DNA of 13,545 nucleotides from Chloroflexota bacterium. Lineage in GTDB: Bacteria > Chloroflexota > Anaerolineae > Caldilineales > Caldilineaceae. The notes under the pieces were generated by a model. That model saw only the letters and a program-made list of their open reading frames with translations. It had not been told where the DNA came from and ran no database searches. The stretch is from contig QEUW01000196.1 of assembly GCA_003577005.1 (NCBI GenBank), forward strand, positions 1-13,545. The letters run 5' to 3'. Below are positions 7,044 to 13,545 of the stretch, piece after piece. Position numbers and translations under genes: made by a program. Within the stretch, counting starts at the first letter, position 1. The number at the start of each line of letters is the position of its first letter.

Positions 7044-8942
7044 TCAACCAACGCCAGTGTGCCGGCGACTGAACCACGACTGCACTTGCGCCAATGTCTC
7101 TTGCGTGATGGCAGATAACTGTGCGGGAGCAGTTGCCGGGTCGGTCAGATAGCTCAAGCGGGTCCAGTATTCATTATAGATCAGGTAGAGGCCGCTGACC
7201 AGCATCAGATGGTCCTCCAGCACCTGGCGCAGCCATTGTGGGTTCATCGTCTCCTCCATCGTACGGCGGAAGAGGGTCTGGTTCTGCTCAAAACCCTGGC
7301 TGATCTGATTGCGCCAGGCTGCATCGAGAGCCGGGCCGGCCTCGGCCTGGGAGGGGGCCGGCGCCGCCGCAGATGGCATGGGGGCGGCTGCAGCCTGTGC
7401 GGGGGCCAGTGTGCGCGCCGCTGTACTGCGCACGCCGTCAAACGCGGCCCGATATTGGCGGATCAGGCCGGCATAATAGTCCGCCTGGCCCGGACCATTG
7501 TAGACTCTGGCAAAGGTCCCATAATCCCCCTGGCGCACGGCGTCCACCAGCCCATTGACCCGCATAAAGCGGAAGAGGCTGGCGATCTGGTTGCGCACGT
7601 CGGCTTGGAAGTCGTGAAACATCTGCTGCACCGTGTCGTAGCCAATGGCGCGGTGGTTGAAACCCATGACCTGCGGCGCACCCATGCTGATGGCATACAT
7701 GGCCGCCTGTTCATCGAGGCTGCGAGCAAATTCAAAGACCTGCCACTCGACGGCCTGATTGGCGTGGCATGGCTGCCAGGCGCTATTGGGGCCGGCCCGC
7801 CATTGGTGTCCTTGCCAGGTGGTGTTGGGGTCAAAGGTAAAGTGTTGGCGGAAGCGAGCCTCGTTGGCCTTGCCCCAGTAGTGATAAAAGATATGGTTCT
7901 CAAAACGGATGATCATGCGCCCGTCGGGGCCGTACGGTTTCCCTCTGGATTCGGCCACCAGCACGGCCACAGCCACACCGGGGTCGATACCCAACTCGGC
8001 GGCGTGCTGGAGCAACAACCCGCCATAGTTGTTCCAGGTCTCGGCTGCCGCGCCCATCTCGGCGCTGGCGCCCGGCGGCAAAGTGATGCGCTGATCAGCC
8101 GGCGGTGCGTACGAACCGGCGCTCGCCGTAACCCCTTCGCCTGCGCCCGGCCGCGCCCGCTGCACCCATTGGCCGTGGACAAAGCCCTGTTGCCCGTTGG
8201 CGAGGACGTTGAGCCACTCTCCTACCCGCCCGGTCACGGTGACCGGTGTGCCCTGGAAGAGCGAGCCGATCTGCACATGCTCAGTGCCCGGCCCCTGGCG
8301 CAGGTTGAGTTGAGTTGCCGTCACGACCCCTACCCACTGTTCGGGGACGAGCACGCCAGGCTGGGTTGGCGCTGGCGTGGGTGGCGGCGCGGGTTCGGGG
8401 CGGCTCTGGCCGCCGTCGGTCACCACGGGTACTGCGGCCTTTTGCGCCCGCTGAAAAAGCACGTGGAACGAGTGGTGGAAACGAGTGTTGCCGTTGCCGC
8501 CATCGCTGGCTGGCTCGTCGTCGTGGTCGGTGTGCAATCCGGCTACGCGGTCGCTGGGCAGGCCATCCCCCTGGAGCCAGGCGGTGACGACTTGCCCCTT
8601 GTAGACATCGAGATTGCCGGCGGGCTCGTTGTCCGGCTTGTCGAGCGGCCTGGGCGGGGCAGGTTCGTCATCGCGGCGCCCTTCCCAGGTGTAGGCGATG
8701 CGCAGGTCGGGGTTGCGGACACGCTGACCAGCCTCGTCGATGGCATCGATATAGATATTATGCTTGCCACGATTCTCGTCGGGCGATAGATGGCGCACGC
8801 CGACGATCTTCCAGTAAGTAGCACCGGGTGGCGCATCGGCTTCCTGGATGCGGGCCCCGTAGTCGGCGGCCTGGTTGCCGGTGGGAGCCATGCTGCGCGC
8901 CGTAGGCAGTTTGCTGGTACGCCGGCTTCTTGTTTTTGACAT
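7044..8942 (-). CDS. N-acetylmuramidase (DUF3380-like) with SH3b domain, no signal peptide
   Basis: Predicted peptidoglycan hydrolase, 632 residues. Start chosen at ATG 8942, 7 nt after GGAGG; the frame is open to 8996 without a second site. Domains: basic disordered N-terminus (MSKTRSRRTSK, no hydrophobic stretch); an uncharacterised beta-rich domain about 40-165 (WKIVGVRHLSP, NIYIDAIDEAG, HHSFHVLFQ); Pro-rich linker; bacterial SH3 domain 202-262 (LNLRQGPGT, GEWLNVLANGQQGFVHGQWV); muramidase domain about 300-505, with VAESRGKPYGPDGR carrying the likely catalytic Glu331, RFENHIFYHYWG, and AISMGAPQVMGFNH, the pattern of the phage-type N-acetylmuramidase family PF11860. An Ala/Pro linker (506-535) leads to a helical C-terminal domain with a Trp/Tyr-rich stretch (about 570-598). 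SH3b domains usually bind wall, yet no Sec or Tat signal is visible, so export needs lysis, an injection machine or another route. It lies between the coiled-coil and caspase genes. Confidence 0.93.
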   Translation of the reverse strand: MSKTRSRRTSKLPTARSMAPTGNQAADYGARIQEADAPPGATYWKIVGVRHLSPDENRGKHNIYIDAIDEAGQRVRNPDLRIAYTWEGRRDDEPAPPRPLDKPDNEPAGNLDVYKGQVVTAWLQGDGLPSDRVAGLHTDHDDEPASDGGNGNTRFHHSFHVLFQRAQKAAVPVVTDGGQSRPEPAPPPTPAPTQPGVLVPEQWVGVVTATQLNLRQGPGTEHVQIGSLFQGTPVTVTGRVGEWLNVLANGQQGFVHGQWVQRARPGAGEGVTASAGSYAPPADQRITLPPGASAEMGAAAETWNNYGGLLLQHAAELGIDPGVAVAVLVAESRGKPYGPDGRMIIRFENHIFYHYWGKANEARFRQHFTFDPNTTWQGHQWRAGPNSAWQPCHANQAVEWQVFEFARSLDEQAAMYAISMGAPQVMGFNHRAIGYDTVQQMFHDFQADVRNQIASLFRFMRVNGLVDAVRQGDYGTFARVYNGPGQADYYAGLIRQYRAAFDGVRSTAARTLAPAQAAAAPMPSAAAPAPSQAEAGPALDAAWRNQISQGFEQNQTLFRRTMEETMNPQWLRQVLEDHLMLVSGLYLIYNEYWTRLSYLTDPATAPAQLSAITQETLAQVQSWFSRRHTGVG

Positions 8943-8949
8943 GTTAAAA

Positions 8950-8954
8950 CCTCC
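8950..8954 (-). promoter_or_regulatory. Ribosome binding site deciding the muramidase start
   Basis: GGAGG on the minus strand, 7 nt before the ATG at 8942. It favours the MSKTRS start over the 18-codon-longer frame opening at 8996. Confidence 0.8.
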
Positions 8955-8997
8955 GTTTGGACGATACTGAAATACTTCACTGACGACCCAATTCAAT

Positions 8998-9021
8998 CAG
9001 ACGTCTGTTGAATAAACGTTT
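8998..9021. repeat. Two small palindromes in the gap before the muramidase gene
   Basis: A perfect 10-bp palindrome CAGACGTCTG (8998-9007) lies next to AAACGTTT (9014-9021), which overlaps the stop codon of the coiled-coil gene. The 77-bp gap could hold an operator here. No hairpin followed by a T-tract is present, so it does not look like a terminator. A weak TTGAAT/TATTTC pair, 16 bp apart on the minus strand, is not convincing as a promoter. Confidence 0.4.
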
Positions 9022-11776
9022 ACTCTGCCTGCGCTGTGCCCAGTGCTTGTTGAAGATAGGAGCGCATATTCGTCGCGATCAGTTGTTTCCGCTCCAGCAC
9101 TTCTAGCTGGGGGCTGATCTGGTTCCCATCTAGCTTGCGCTGGTGTTCGTCGAGGAAACCGGCAAAGCGCATGGCGACCTTGACCTGTGTCAGATGCTCG
9201 ATCAAGGCGCCGGCCTGGTCGCTGCGCCGGGCGTTGACCAACTGGCCGGCCCCAATCGGCTGCGCTGCATAACTTTGCCCGGCGGCGACAACTGTCCACG
9301 CTCGTTCACCCGGCGGGCCGGCAAACCAGACCGGGATGCAATAGAGGTTTTCGCCGCCGATTGGCGTTGTCACTGCCCAACTATAGGCCGCGACCTGTTG
9401 TTGGGCAGTGCCGATGCGGCGCCGCAAGTCTTCTAGCAAGGCCAGGCATTGTTGCCGCTGTTCTGCTAACGCTTCCCGGCGATAGTCGAGCAGCTTCTCG
9501 TCTAGTTGATCGGACGTGGGGTCGAGCACCGGCTGCTGGCTTTCTTGAAGAAGGAGGTCTCGCCTGGCCTGTAGCTCGGCAATATGGCTGGTGATCCGTG
9601 TGCGCTCGTCCTGCAACCAGCGATCGATCTGTTGTTTAGTGGTTGTGCGTCCAGTGGCCAGTTCAGCCTGTTGCGCGTCGATAGCAACCTTCTGTTCCTC
9701 TTGTTGCACGTCGAGTTGCTGGAGATTGGCCGCCACGGTCGCAAGTTCCTGTTGATAGCGGCTGGCTTCGCCTTCGAGTGCGCTGATCTGTCCACGGTCC
9801 TCAATTTGCTCCAACTTGCGCTGGCGCTGCTCGAATGCAGTGGTTTTCTCCTGAAGCAGACTTCCCGCCTGGCTAAGTTGCGTGGCAAGTGAGCCGGTCT
9901 TTGTAGTGAGCGTTTGTTCCTGCTGCTCCTTCTCGGCCAGCAGCCGCGCCTGTTTGTCCAAGGTGGCGATGTCGTTTTCTAGCTGCCTCACTTTGTTCTG
10001 TAACACATGGAGCTCTGCCGTCGCCGCGTCGAACGCTTGCCGGGCGCTCTGGGTTTCCTGCTGAGCAGTCGCCACCTGCCGTTCAGCTTGTTGCACGCGG
10101 GGTGTGATCAACTGCACAGGGAGTGACGGAGAAGGGGTTAGAGCCTGGGCGTCTTCCAGCCCCTTTTCTGCCGTCGCCAGCTTGGCGGTGGCCTTGGCCA
10201 AGGCGGCTTGTAGCTCAGTATGGGCCCTGTGTCGTTCAGACAGCTCGCGACGGCGCGTCGCGAGTTCGCCAGTTGCGCGTTGTAGGGCTTCTTGGTTGGC
10301 AGGCGTCTGTAAGCGGAGTTGCTCTAGCTCTTGTCGCAGGGTCCGGTGTTTTGCCTCGAGCTGATCGTGCTGTTCTTTGATGCGGGCGTAGTTTGTTTGC
10401 GCCGTGGCGAGATCTTGTTTGGCCGTGTTGGCTTGGTTTTCTGCATCACGGCGCTCGTGCTGAGCCTGTTCCAGCCGCTGCGCCAGCTCTTGTAGCCTGC
10501 TGTCGATGGTCTGGCGTTGTCCTTTCAGGTTGTTCGTCTGTTCGTTGGCTTGCCGGAGAAAGGTTTGATACTCTGTGTTGATGGCCCGTTCGTTGTTGGC
10601 AAACTCACGGTCGGCTTCAGCGACACGCCGGGCTGCTTCACTCTCGATCTGGCGTAGTTCGTTTTCGACATCGGCGTCGAGAGCCTGGATCACCCGGTCA
10701 AAGAGGACCTGGATCGACGCCGTGATAGCTCCGCCGGCAGACCCGGCGTTGGGTGCATTCGCCGCGGGCTGATCCCCGTTTACGGCCAGATTTGCAGCGG
10801 AATCGGGCGCCAGACGGCTCAGGGCGCGGCTCGTCGTCTGTTCGACCCACGCGGTCGTCTCTTGCAGCACGCTTTGGGCGGCAGCCGGGGCCAGATCGAG
10901 GGGGTGTTCGGCAAACGCAGCGAGGGCTCGCATGGCCGGCGCGATCTGGTTGGCATCGACCAGAGCAGCCGGGGGGAGCAGCGGCGCATCGAGTGTGGCC
11001 GGTTCGGCAAGTGGTTGCGCCTGCGCCAGAGCGTTGCATAGGGCTTCGTGCGCTGCGATGCCGGTGGCGAGCAGAGGTAGCTGATACTGTTGCGCCTCGC
11101 CTGCCAGCGCCTGTTGTAATTGAGCTTGGGCCCGCAGCGTAGCGCTCTCGGCCAGTTCACTGGAGTTGCTGATCAACTGTTTGATGGTTGCTGTCGCGGA
11201 CTTGGGCAGCACGATCTCGACCGGCTGGTCGAGCTGCGTATCGGCCAGCAGAGATCGGCCCTCGCCAAAGGGGATCAGCGCCAGTTGCCAATAGGCTTTT
11301 GTTAGGAGCGGCAGCGCCGGCAGCGGCGGTGGCGGCGGCGGGCGGAGTGGGTCCGGCGGGCGGAGTGGCGCCGGTGGTGACGGTTCCGGACCAACACGCA
11401 GGAAAAAAGCAGCCGCTAAGGCCAGCAGACCCACACCGCCAATGAGCAATGACACCGTCTGGCCGGCTCCGAATAGATAGAGTGCCACTCCAACCGGAAG
11501 GGCAACCAAACCCGCGATGAGCGCATAGCGTCTACGCTGTTTTATTACATGACTCCGTATGTCATGTTCCGCTTTGGCCGCCGCAAAGATCTCGTCTTGG
11601 CGTTTTTTTTGGGCCTCGAACTCTGCCAACTGCTGCGCCTGGGCCGCCTCGAATTCTTCCTGTTGCCGTTTTTTGTCGGCCTCATATTCCGCGAATGAAG
11701 CTGCGGTAAGCGTCGCCAGTAGATAGGCGGTCTCATCGGTTTCGTGCGTAGCGACGGTGGAGGGAATTGAGTGCAT
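9020..11776 (-). CDS. Membrane-hairpin coiled-coil protein, function unknown
   Basis: 918-residue protein of no family I can name. The start is the second of two adjacent ATGs (11776), 7 nt after a perfect AGGAGG; the first ATG (11779) would be only 4 nt away. The frame stays open upstream to 11926, but that part translates a tandem repeat. Order: a charged N-terminal helix (about 30-80) in which a 14-residue unit is repeated (ADKKRQQEEFEAAQ at 33-46, AQKKRQDEIFAAAK at 55-68); basic KQRRR; two hydrophobic helices (about 84-103 and 107-127) joined by a short turn; a Pro-rich linker (128-157); an Ala/Gln/Leu-rich helical region (158-350); a long heptad-type coiled coil (about 360-795) broken near 547-556 by Pro/Ser; and a mixed alpha/beta C-terminal domain (about 796-918). 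The positive-inside rule suggests both ends are cytoplasmic. The context suggests a membrane scaffold or sensor, or a protease substrate. Structural calls are firm; the role is inference. Confidence 0.9.
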   Translation of the reverse strand: MHSIPSTVATHETDETAYLLATLTAASFAEYEADKKRQQEEFEAAQAQQLAEFEAQKKRQDEIFAAAKAEHDIRSHVIKQRRRYALIAGLVALPVGVALYLFGAGQTVSLLIGGVGLLALAAAFFLRVGPEPSPPAPLRPPDPLRPPPPPPLPALPLLTKAYWQLALIPFGEGRSLLADTQLDQPVEIVLPKSATATIKQLISNSSELAESATLRAQAQLQQALAGEAQQYQLPLLATGIAAHEALCNALAQAQPLAEPATLDAPLLPPAALVDANQIAPAMRALAAFAEHPLDLAPAAAQSVLQETTAWVEQTTSRALSRLAPDSAANLAVNGDQPAANAPNAGSAGGAITASIQVLFDRVIQALDADVENELRQIESEAARRVAEADREFANNERAINTEYQTFLRQANEQTNNLKGQRQTIDSRLQELAQRLEQAQHERRDAENQANTAKQDLATAQTNYARIKEQHDQLEAKHRTLRQELEQLRLQTPANQEALQRATGELATRRRELSERHRAHTELQAALAKATAKLATAEKGLEDAQALTPSPSLPVQLITPRVQQAERQVATAQQETQSARQAFDAATAELHVLQNKVRQLENDIATLDKQARLLAEKEQQEQTLTTKTGSLATQLSQAGSLLQEKTTAFEQRQRKLEQIEDRGQISALEGEASRYQQELATVAANLQQLDVQQEEQKVAIDAQQAELATGRTTTKQQIDRWLQDERTRITSHIAELQARRDLLLQESQQPVLDPTSDQLDEKLLDYRREALAEQRQQCLALLEDLRRRIGTAQQQVAAYSWAVTTPIGGENLYCIPVWFAGPPGERAWTVVAAGQSYAAQPIGAGQLVNARRSDQAGALIEHLTQVKVAMRFAGFLDEHQRKLDGNQISPQLEVLERKQLIATNMRSYLQQALGTAQAE

Positions 11777-11783
11777 CATACAA

Positions 11784-11789
11784 CCTCCT
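11784..11789 (-). promoter_or_regulatory. Ribosome binding site deciding the coiled-coil protein start
   Basis: Perfect AGGAGG on the minus strand. It lies 7 nt before the ATG at 11776 and 4 nt before the ATG at 11779. It rules out the longer open frame that would begin at 11926. Confidence 0.85.
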
Positions 11790-11820
11790 GATGCCGAACT
11801 CTGCTGCAAAGAAGCAAGAG

Positions 11821-11855
11821 AATTGTCAATTGTGAATGGTGAATTGTGAATGGTA
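11821..11855. repeat. Heptanucleotide tandem repeat (STRR), five units
   Basis: Five in-register 7-mers of consensus AATKGTG on the plus strand fill part of the 110-bp gap between the CHAT-bactofilin and coiled-coil genes. The type matches the short tandemly repeated heptamers known from filamentous cyanobacteria, which I believe also occur in Chloroflexota. In frame it reads as the FTIHNSPFTIDNS extension that would wrongly lengthen the coiled-coil protein. A TTGACA at 11824-11829 (minus) arises from the repeat and has no good -10 partner. Confidence 0.85.
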
Positions 11856-11886
11856 AACGACGGGTCCCTGAACAATCGATCTCGTC

Positions 11887-13545
11887 TCATTTGACCCCAG
11901 GGAGACGCGGCCGGGCCGTCGTACACTCCTGGATCGCCTGTACGAGGTCGGCGTCCAGCAAGCTGGTGATCAAGACCGGCTCGTCTATCTGCTCCCCCAG
12001 CACGGCCCCCGGCGCCAGCGTATCGCCGTGGATGGTGAAGAGGTGGGTGCGGTCAATATCACGCTTGTCCAGGGTGAGCATCACGTTCGTGGGCCAGACC
12101 AGCGCAGCGGCCATCACGCTCTTGGCCTGGATGTCGATGGTGCCGGCGCTGCCCTGGCCCAACGCCAACCGCCCTCCCACCCGGCAGCACCCTAGACGGA
12201 CGCCTTCAGCCAGTTGCGCATCACCGGCAACCGCCAACGATGTTACCCGGCTTGAACGACCGATCTGCGTCTGAGCAGCGCTCAGTTCCGTCAGCAGACA
12301 GCGCGCCCCTACCTGCACCTGGTTGGCCCGCACCACACCACGCACCTGACAGCCGTCACCCAGTACGAGTTGCTCGCCCTGCACCCAGAGGTGACCTTCG
12401 ACGATGACGCCTGCTTCCAAGGCCAGCGACCCCGCTACAATCAGATCCCCTTGCAGATAGCTACCCGCACCGATACGCACATCGCCCCCGGCATAGACCG
12501 GGCCTTCGAGTCTGACCCGTTGGCCCACGAGGAGTCTAGCTGGGGCAAAGATGGGGTCACTGACCACCGCATCATCGGGGATGCGAATGTCCAGATTTTG
12601 TAACTCGCTCTTGGTTTTGGGGTGGGTTGGGCCGGTGTATAAGGCCCCGGTGCCCGCTCGGATAACGTCGATCAGATTGAGATCTGCCTGGCGGGTAAAG
12701 AGGACGGGTGTTGCCCATTCCAATTCATTGCCGGCGCTTTTGATGGCGCGGCGCGCCTCGCCGAGCGCCGCATCCAACGGTTGGCCGCTAGCCAGGGCGC
12801 CATAGAACTCGTGGGCCAGAGCAATCGCCGCCGCATCGCTCACGGCGAACTGCATGGCGAGCACAGCCGGTACGCCGGTCTGCACCAGTTGTTGGGCCAC
12901 CCCGGCAAAGAAGTCGGTGCCGCTGCTGCGCGCCCCTTCACAGGCGTTGAGAAAGACTAGCCGCAACGTCTCTTTGCCGCGTAACTCGTTCCACAGTTGT
13001 TCGGCGCTCACTTCGTGCTTGTTGCAATGTGCATCCTCAAAGACCAACCCGCCCTGACCCGTTTGTGGATTGAAAAAGCCATGCCCAATAAAGTGCAGGA
13101 TATGGACATCGCCCGCGCGCAGGCGTTGTTTGAGGCCGGCCAGGGTGGCGTCGTCAAAAGCTTCCAGCGTGATCGGCAACTTTTGCGCGGCAAGCTCGCC
13201 GACGGCGCTCTTTAGACGGTCTAACTCTTGCTCGACCGCTAACTGCTCCACATCGCGGGGATTAGAGAGCATGACCAAGATATGCAGGGGTGGCGCCACC
13301 GCAAAGGGCTGGTCGAAGCCATCGACTAGTGGATACCGCACCACCGGCGTGGCAGCGTGCAGGGCCAAAAAATCGTTCATCATCGGTTCGGGCGCCCACA
13401 GAAATTCCCAGGGCAGGTCCGCCAACTCCGCCGCATTGGCGTCAAAGCAGAGGCGCAGGCGCAGGCCTGCCTGGTTTCCTTTGGCTTCGCGGTAGCTGAA
13501 GGCCAGCGCATTTTCCAACTGCTCCTGAAAGACGGCACGATAGAG
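11887..13545 (-). CDS. CHAT-domain protease fused to bactofilin-like beta-helix (5' end cut by window edge)
   Basis: Predicted cysteine protease of the caspase clan (CD), CHAT family. The frame is open through the right edge with no stop, and CHAT-like sequence (LYRAVFQEQ) precedes the TTG at 13518, so that TTG is internal and the true start is outside the window; 552 residues are visible. The visible part begins with the CHAT core strand LPWEFLW. The catalytic His sits in LHFIGHG (codon 13081-13083) and the catalytic Cys in FLNACEG (codon 12940-12942), so the dyad is intact. A linker follows, then about 150 residues (about 12110-12560) of short Gly- and Val-rich strands such as GGDVRIGAG and GDLIVAGSLALEAG, the spacing of a bactofilin (polymer-forming cytoskeletal) right-handed beta-helix. 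The C-terminal 80 residues are unassigned. It is the first gene of the co-directional set, 110 bp ahead of the coiled-coil gene. Family calls are from motif recognition; polymerisation is inferred. Confidence 0.93.
   Translation of the reverse strand, partial: LYRAVFQEQLENALAFSYREAKGNQAGLRLRLCFDANAAELADLPWEFLWAPEPMMNDFLALHAATPVVRYPLVDGFDQPFAVAPPLHILVMLSNPRDVEQLAVEQELDRLKSAVGELAAQKLPITLEAFDDATLAGLKQRLRAGDVHILHFIGHGFFNPQTGQGGLVFEDAHCNKHEVSAEQLWNELRGKETLRLVFLNACEGARSSGTDFFAGVAQQLVQTGVPAVLAMQFAVSDAAAIALAHEFYGALASGQPLDAALGEARRAIKSAGNELEWATPVLFTRQADLNLIDVIRAGTGALYTGPTHPKTKSELQNLDIRIPDDAVVSDPIFAPARLLVGQRVRLEGPVYAGGDVRIGAGSYLQGDLIVAGSLALEAGVIVEGHLWVQGEQLVLGDGCQVRGVVRANQVQVGARCLLTELSAAQTQIGRSSRVTSLAVAGDAQLAEGVRLGCCRVGGRLALGQGSAGTIDIQAKSVMAAALVWPTNVMLTLDKRDIDRTHLFTIHGDTLAPGAVLGEQIDEPVLITSLLDADLVQAIQECTTARPRLPGVK

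Noticed and set aside
7209..8789. 526-codon open frame on the plus strand
   Set aside because: It lies wholly antisense to the muramidase gene, has no recognisable domain, and its composition follows from the GC-rich codons of the real gene.
11824..11829. TTGACA on the minus strand as a -35 promoter box
   Set aside because: It arises from the heptamer repeat, and no acceptable -10 hexamer lies 16-18 bp downstream.
11777..11926. N-terminal extension of the coiled-coil protein, including FTIHNSPFTIDNS
   Set aside because: It is the translation of the heptamer tandem repeat, and a perfect AGGAGG points to the ATG at 11776.
47..13545. Gasdermin, CRISPR-Craspase or CBASS locus
   Set aside because: No gasdermin-like small protein, no Cas or gRAMP protein and no nucleotidyl cyclase is encoded in the window; only the protease and patatin classes are shared.

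Overview
The window reads as bacterial chromosome with balanced-to-high GC, and every gene lies on the minus strand, so transcription runs from the right edge (13545) towards position 1. Filamentous Chloroflexota is my best guess at the host. The reasons are the multi-domain caspase/CHAT/patatin content, the GC-rich codon use and the heptanucleotide short tandem repeats in the gaps. A filamentous cyanobacterium is the alternative. No ribosomal or housekeeping gene is present to settle it.

Layout in transcription order: (1) 13545-11887, a CHAT-domain (caspase-clan) protease fused to a bactofilin-like beta-helix, cut at its 5' end by the window edge; (2) 11776-9020, a 918-residue protein with a two-helix membrane hairpin, a proline-rich linker and a very long coiled coil; (3) 8942-7044, a 632-residue muramidase with an SH3b domain and no signal peptide; (4) 6894-4885, a caspase-family (C14) protease with C-terminal beta-rich domains; (5) 4787-3585, a patatin-like phospholipase with an intact Ser-Asp dyad; (6) 3526-47, a 1159-residue fusion of a PGAP1/LCAT-like alpha/beta-hydrolase that has lost its Ser and His, an M17-aminopeptidase-N-like (macro-like) domain and an intact CHAT protease. 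There is no gene-free stretch over 300 bases.

The gaps are 58-149 bp. Three of them carry different heptanucleotide tandem repeats. In the gap upstream of the caspase gene, an 84-bp MITE-like element with perfect 11-bp terminal inverted repeats and a 5-bp target duplication has inserted into the heptamer array. The gap upstream of the patatin gene also holds a perfect 12-bp inverted repeat made of heptamer units.

Taken together this looks like a proteolysis-plus-lysis module: three separate caspase-clan peptidases, a phospholipase that could attack membrane, a muramidase that could attack the wall, and a membrane-anchored coiled-coil scaffold. That resembles the conflict or programmed-cell-death gene sets of multicellular bacteria built around caspase, CHAT and patatin domains. 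No gasdermin, NTPase switch, CRISPR component or nucleic-acid sensor is visible, so the trigger is either outside the window or one of the unrecognised domains. The functional linkage is inferred from co-orientation and domain content only.
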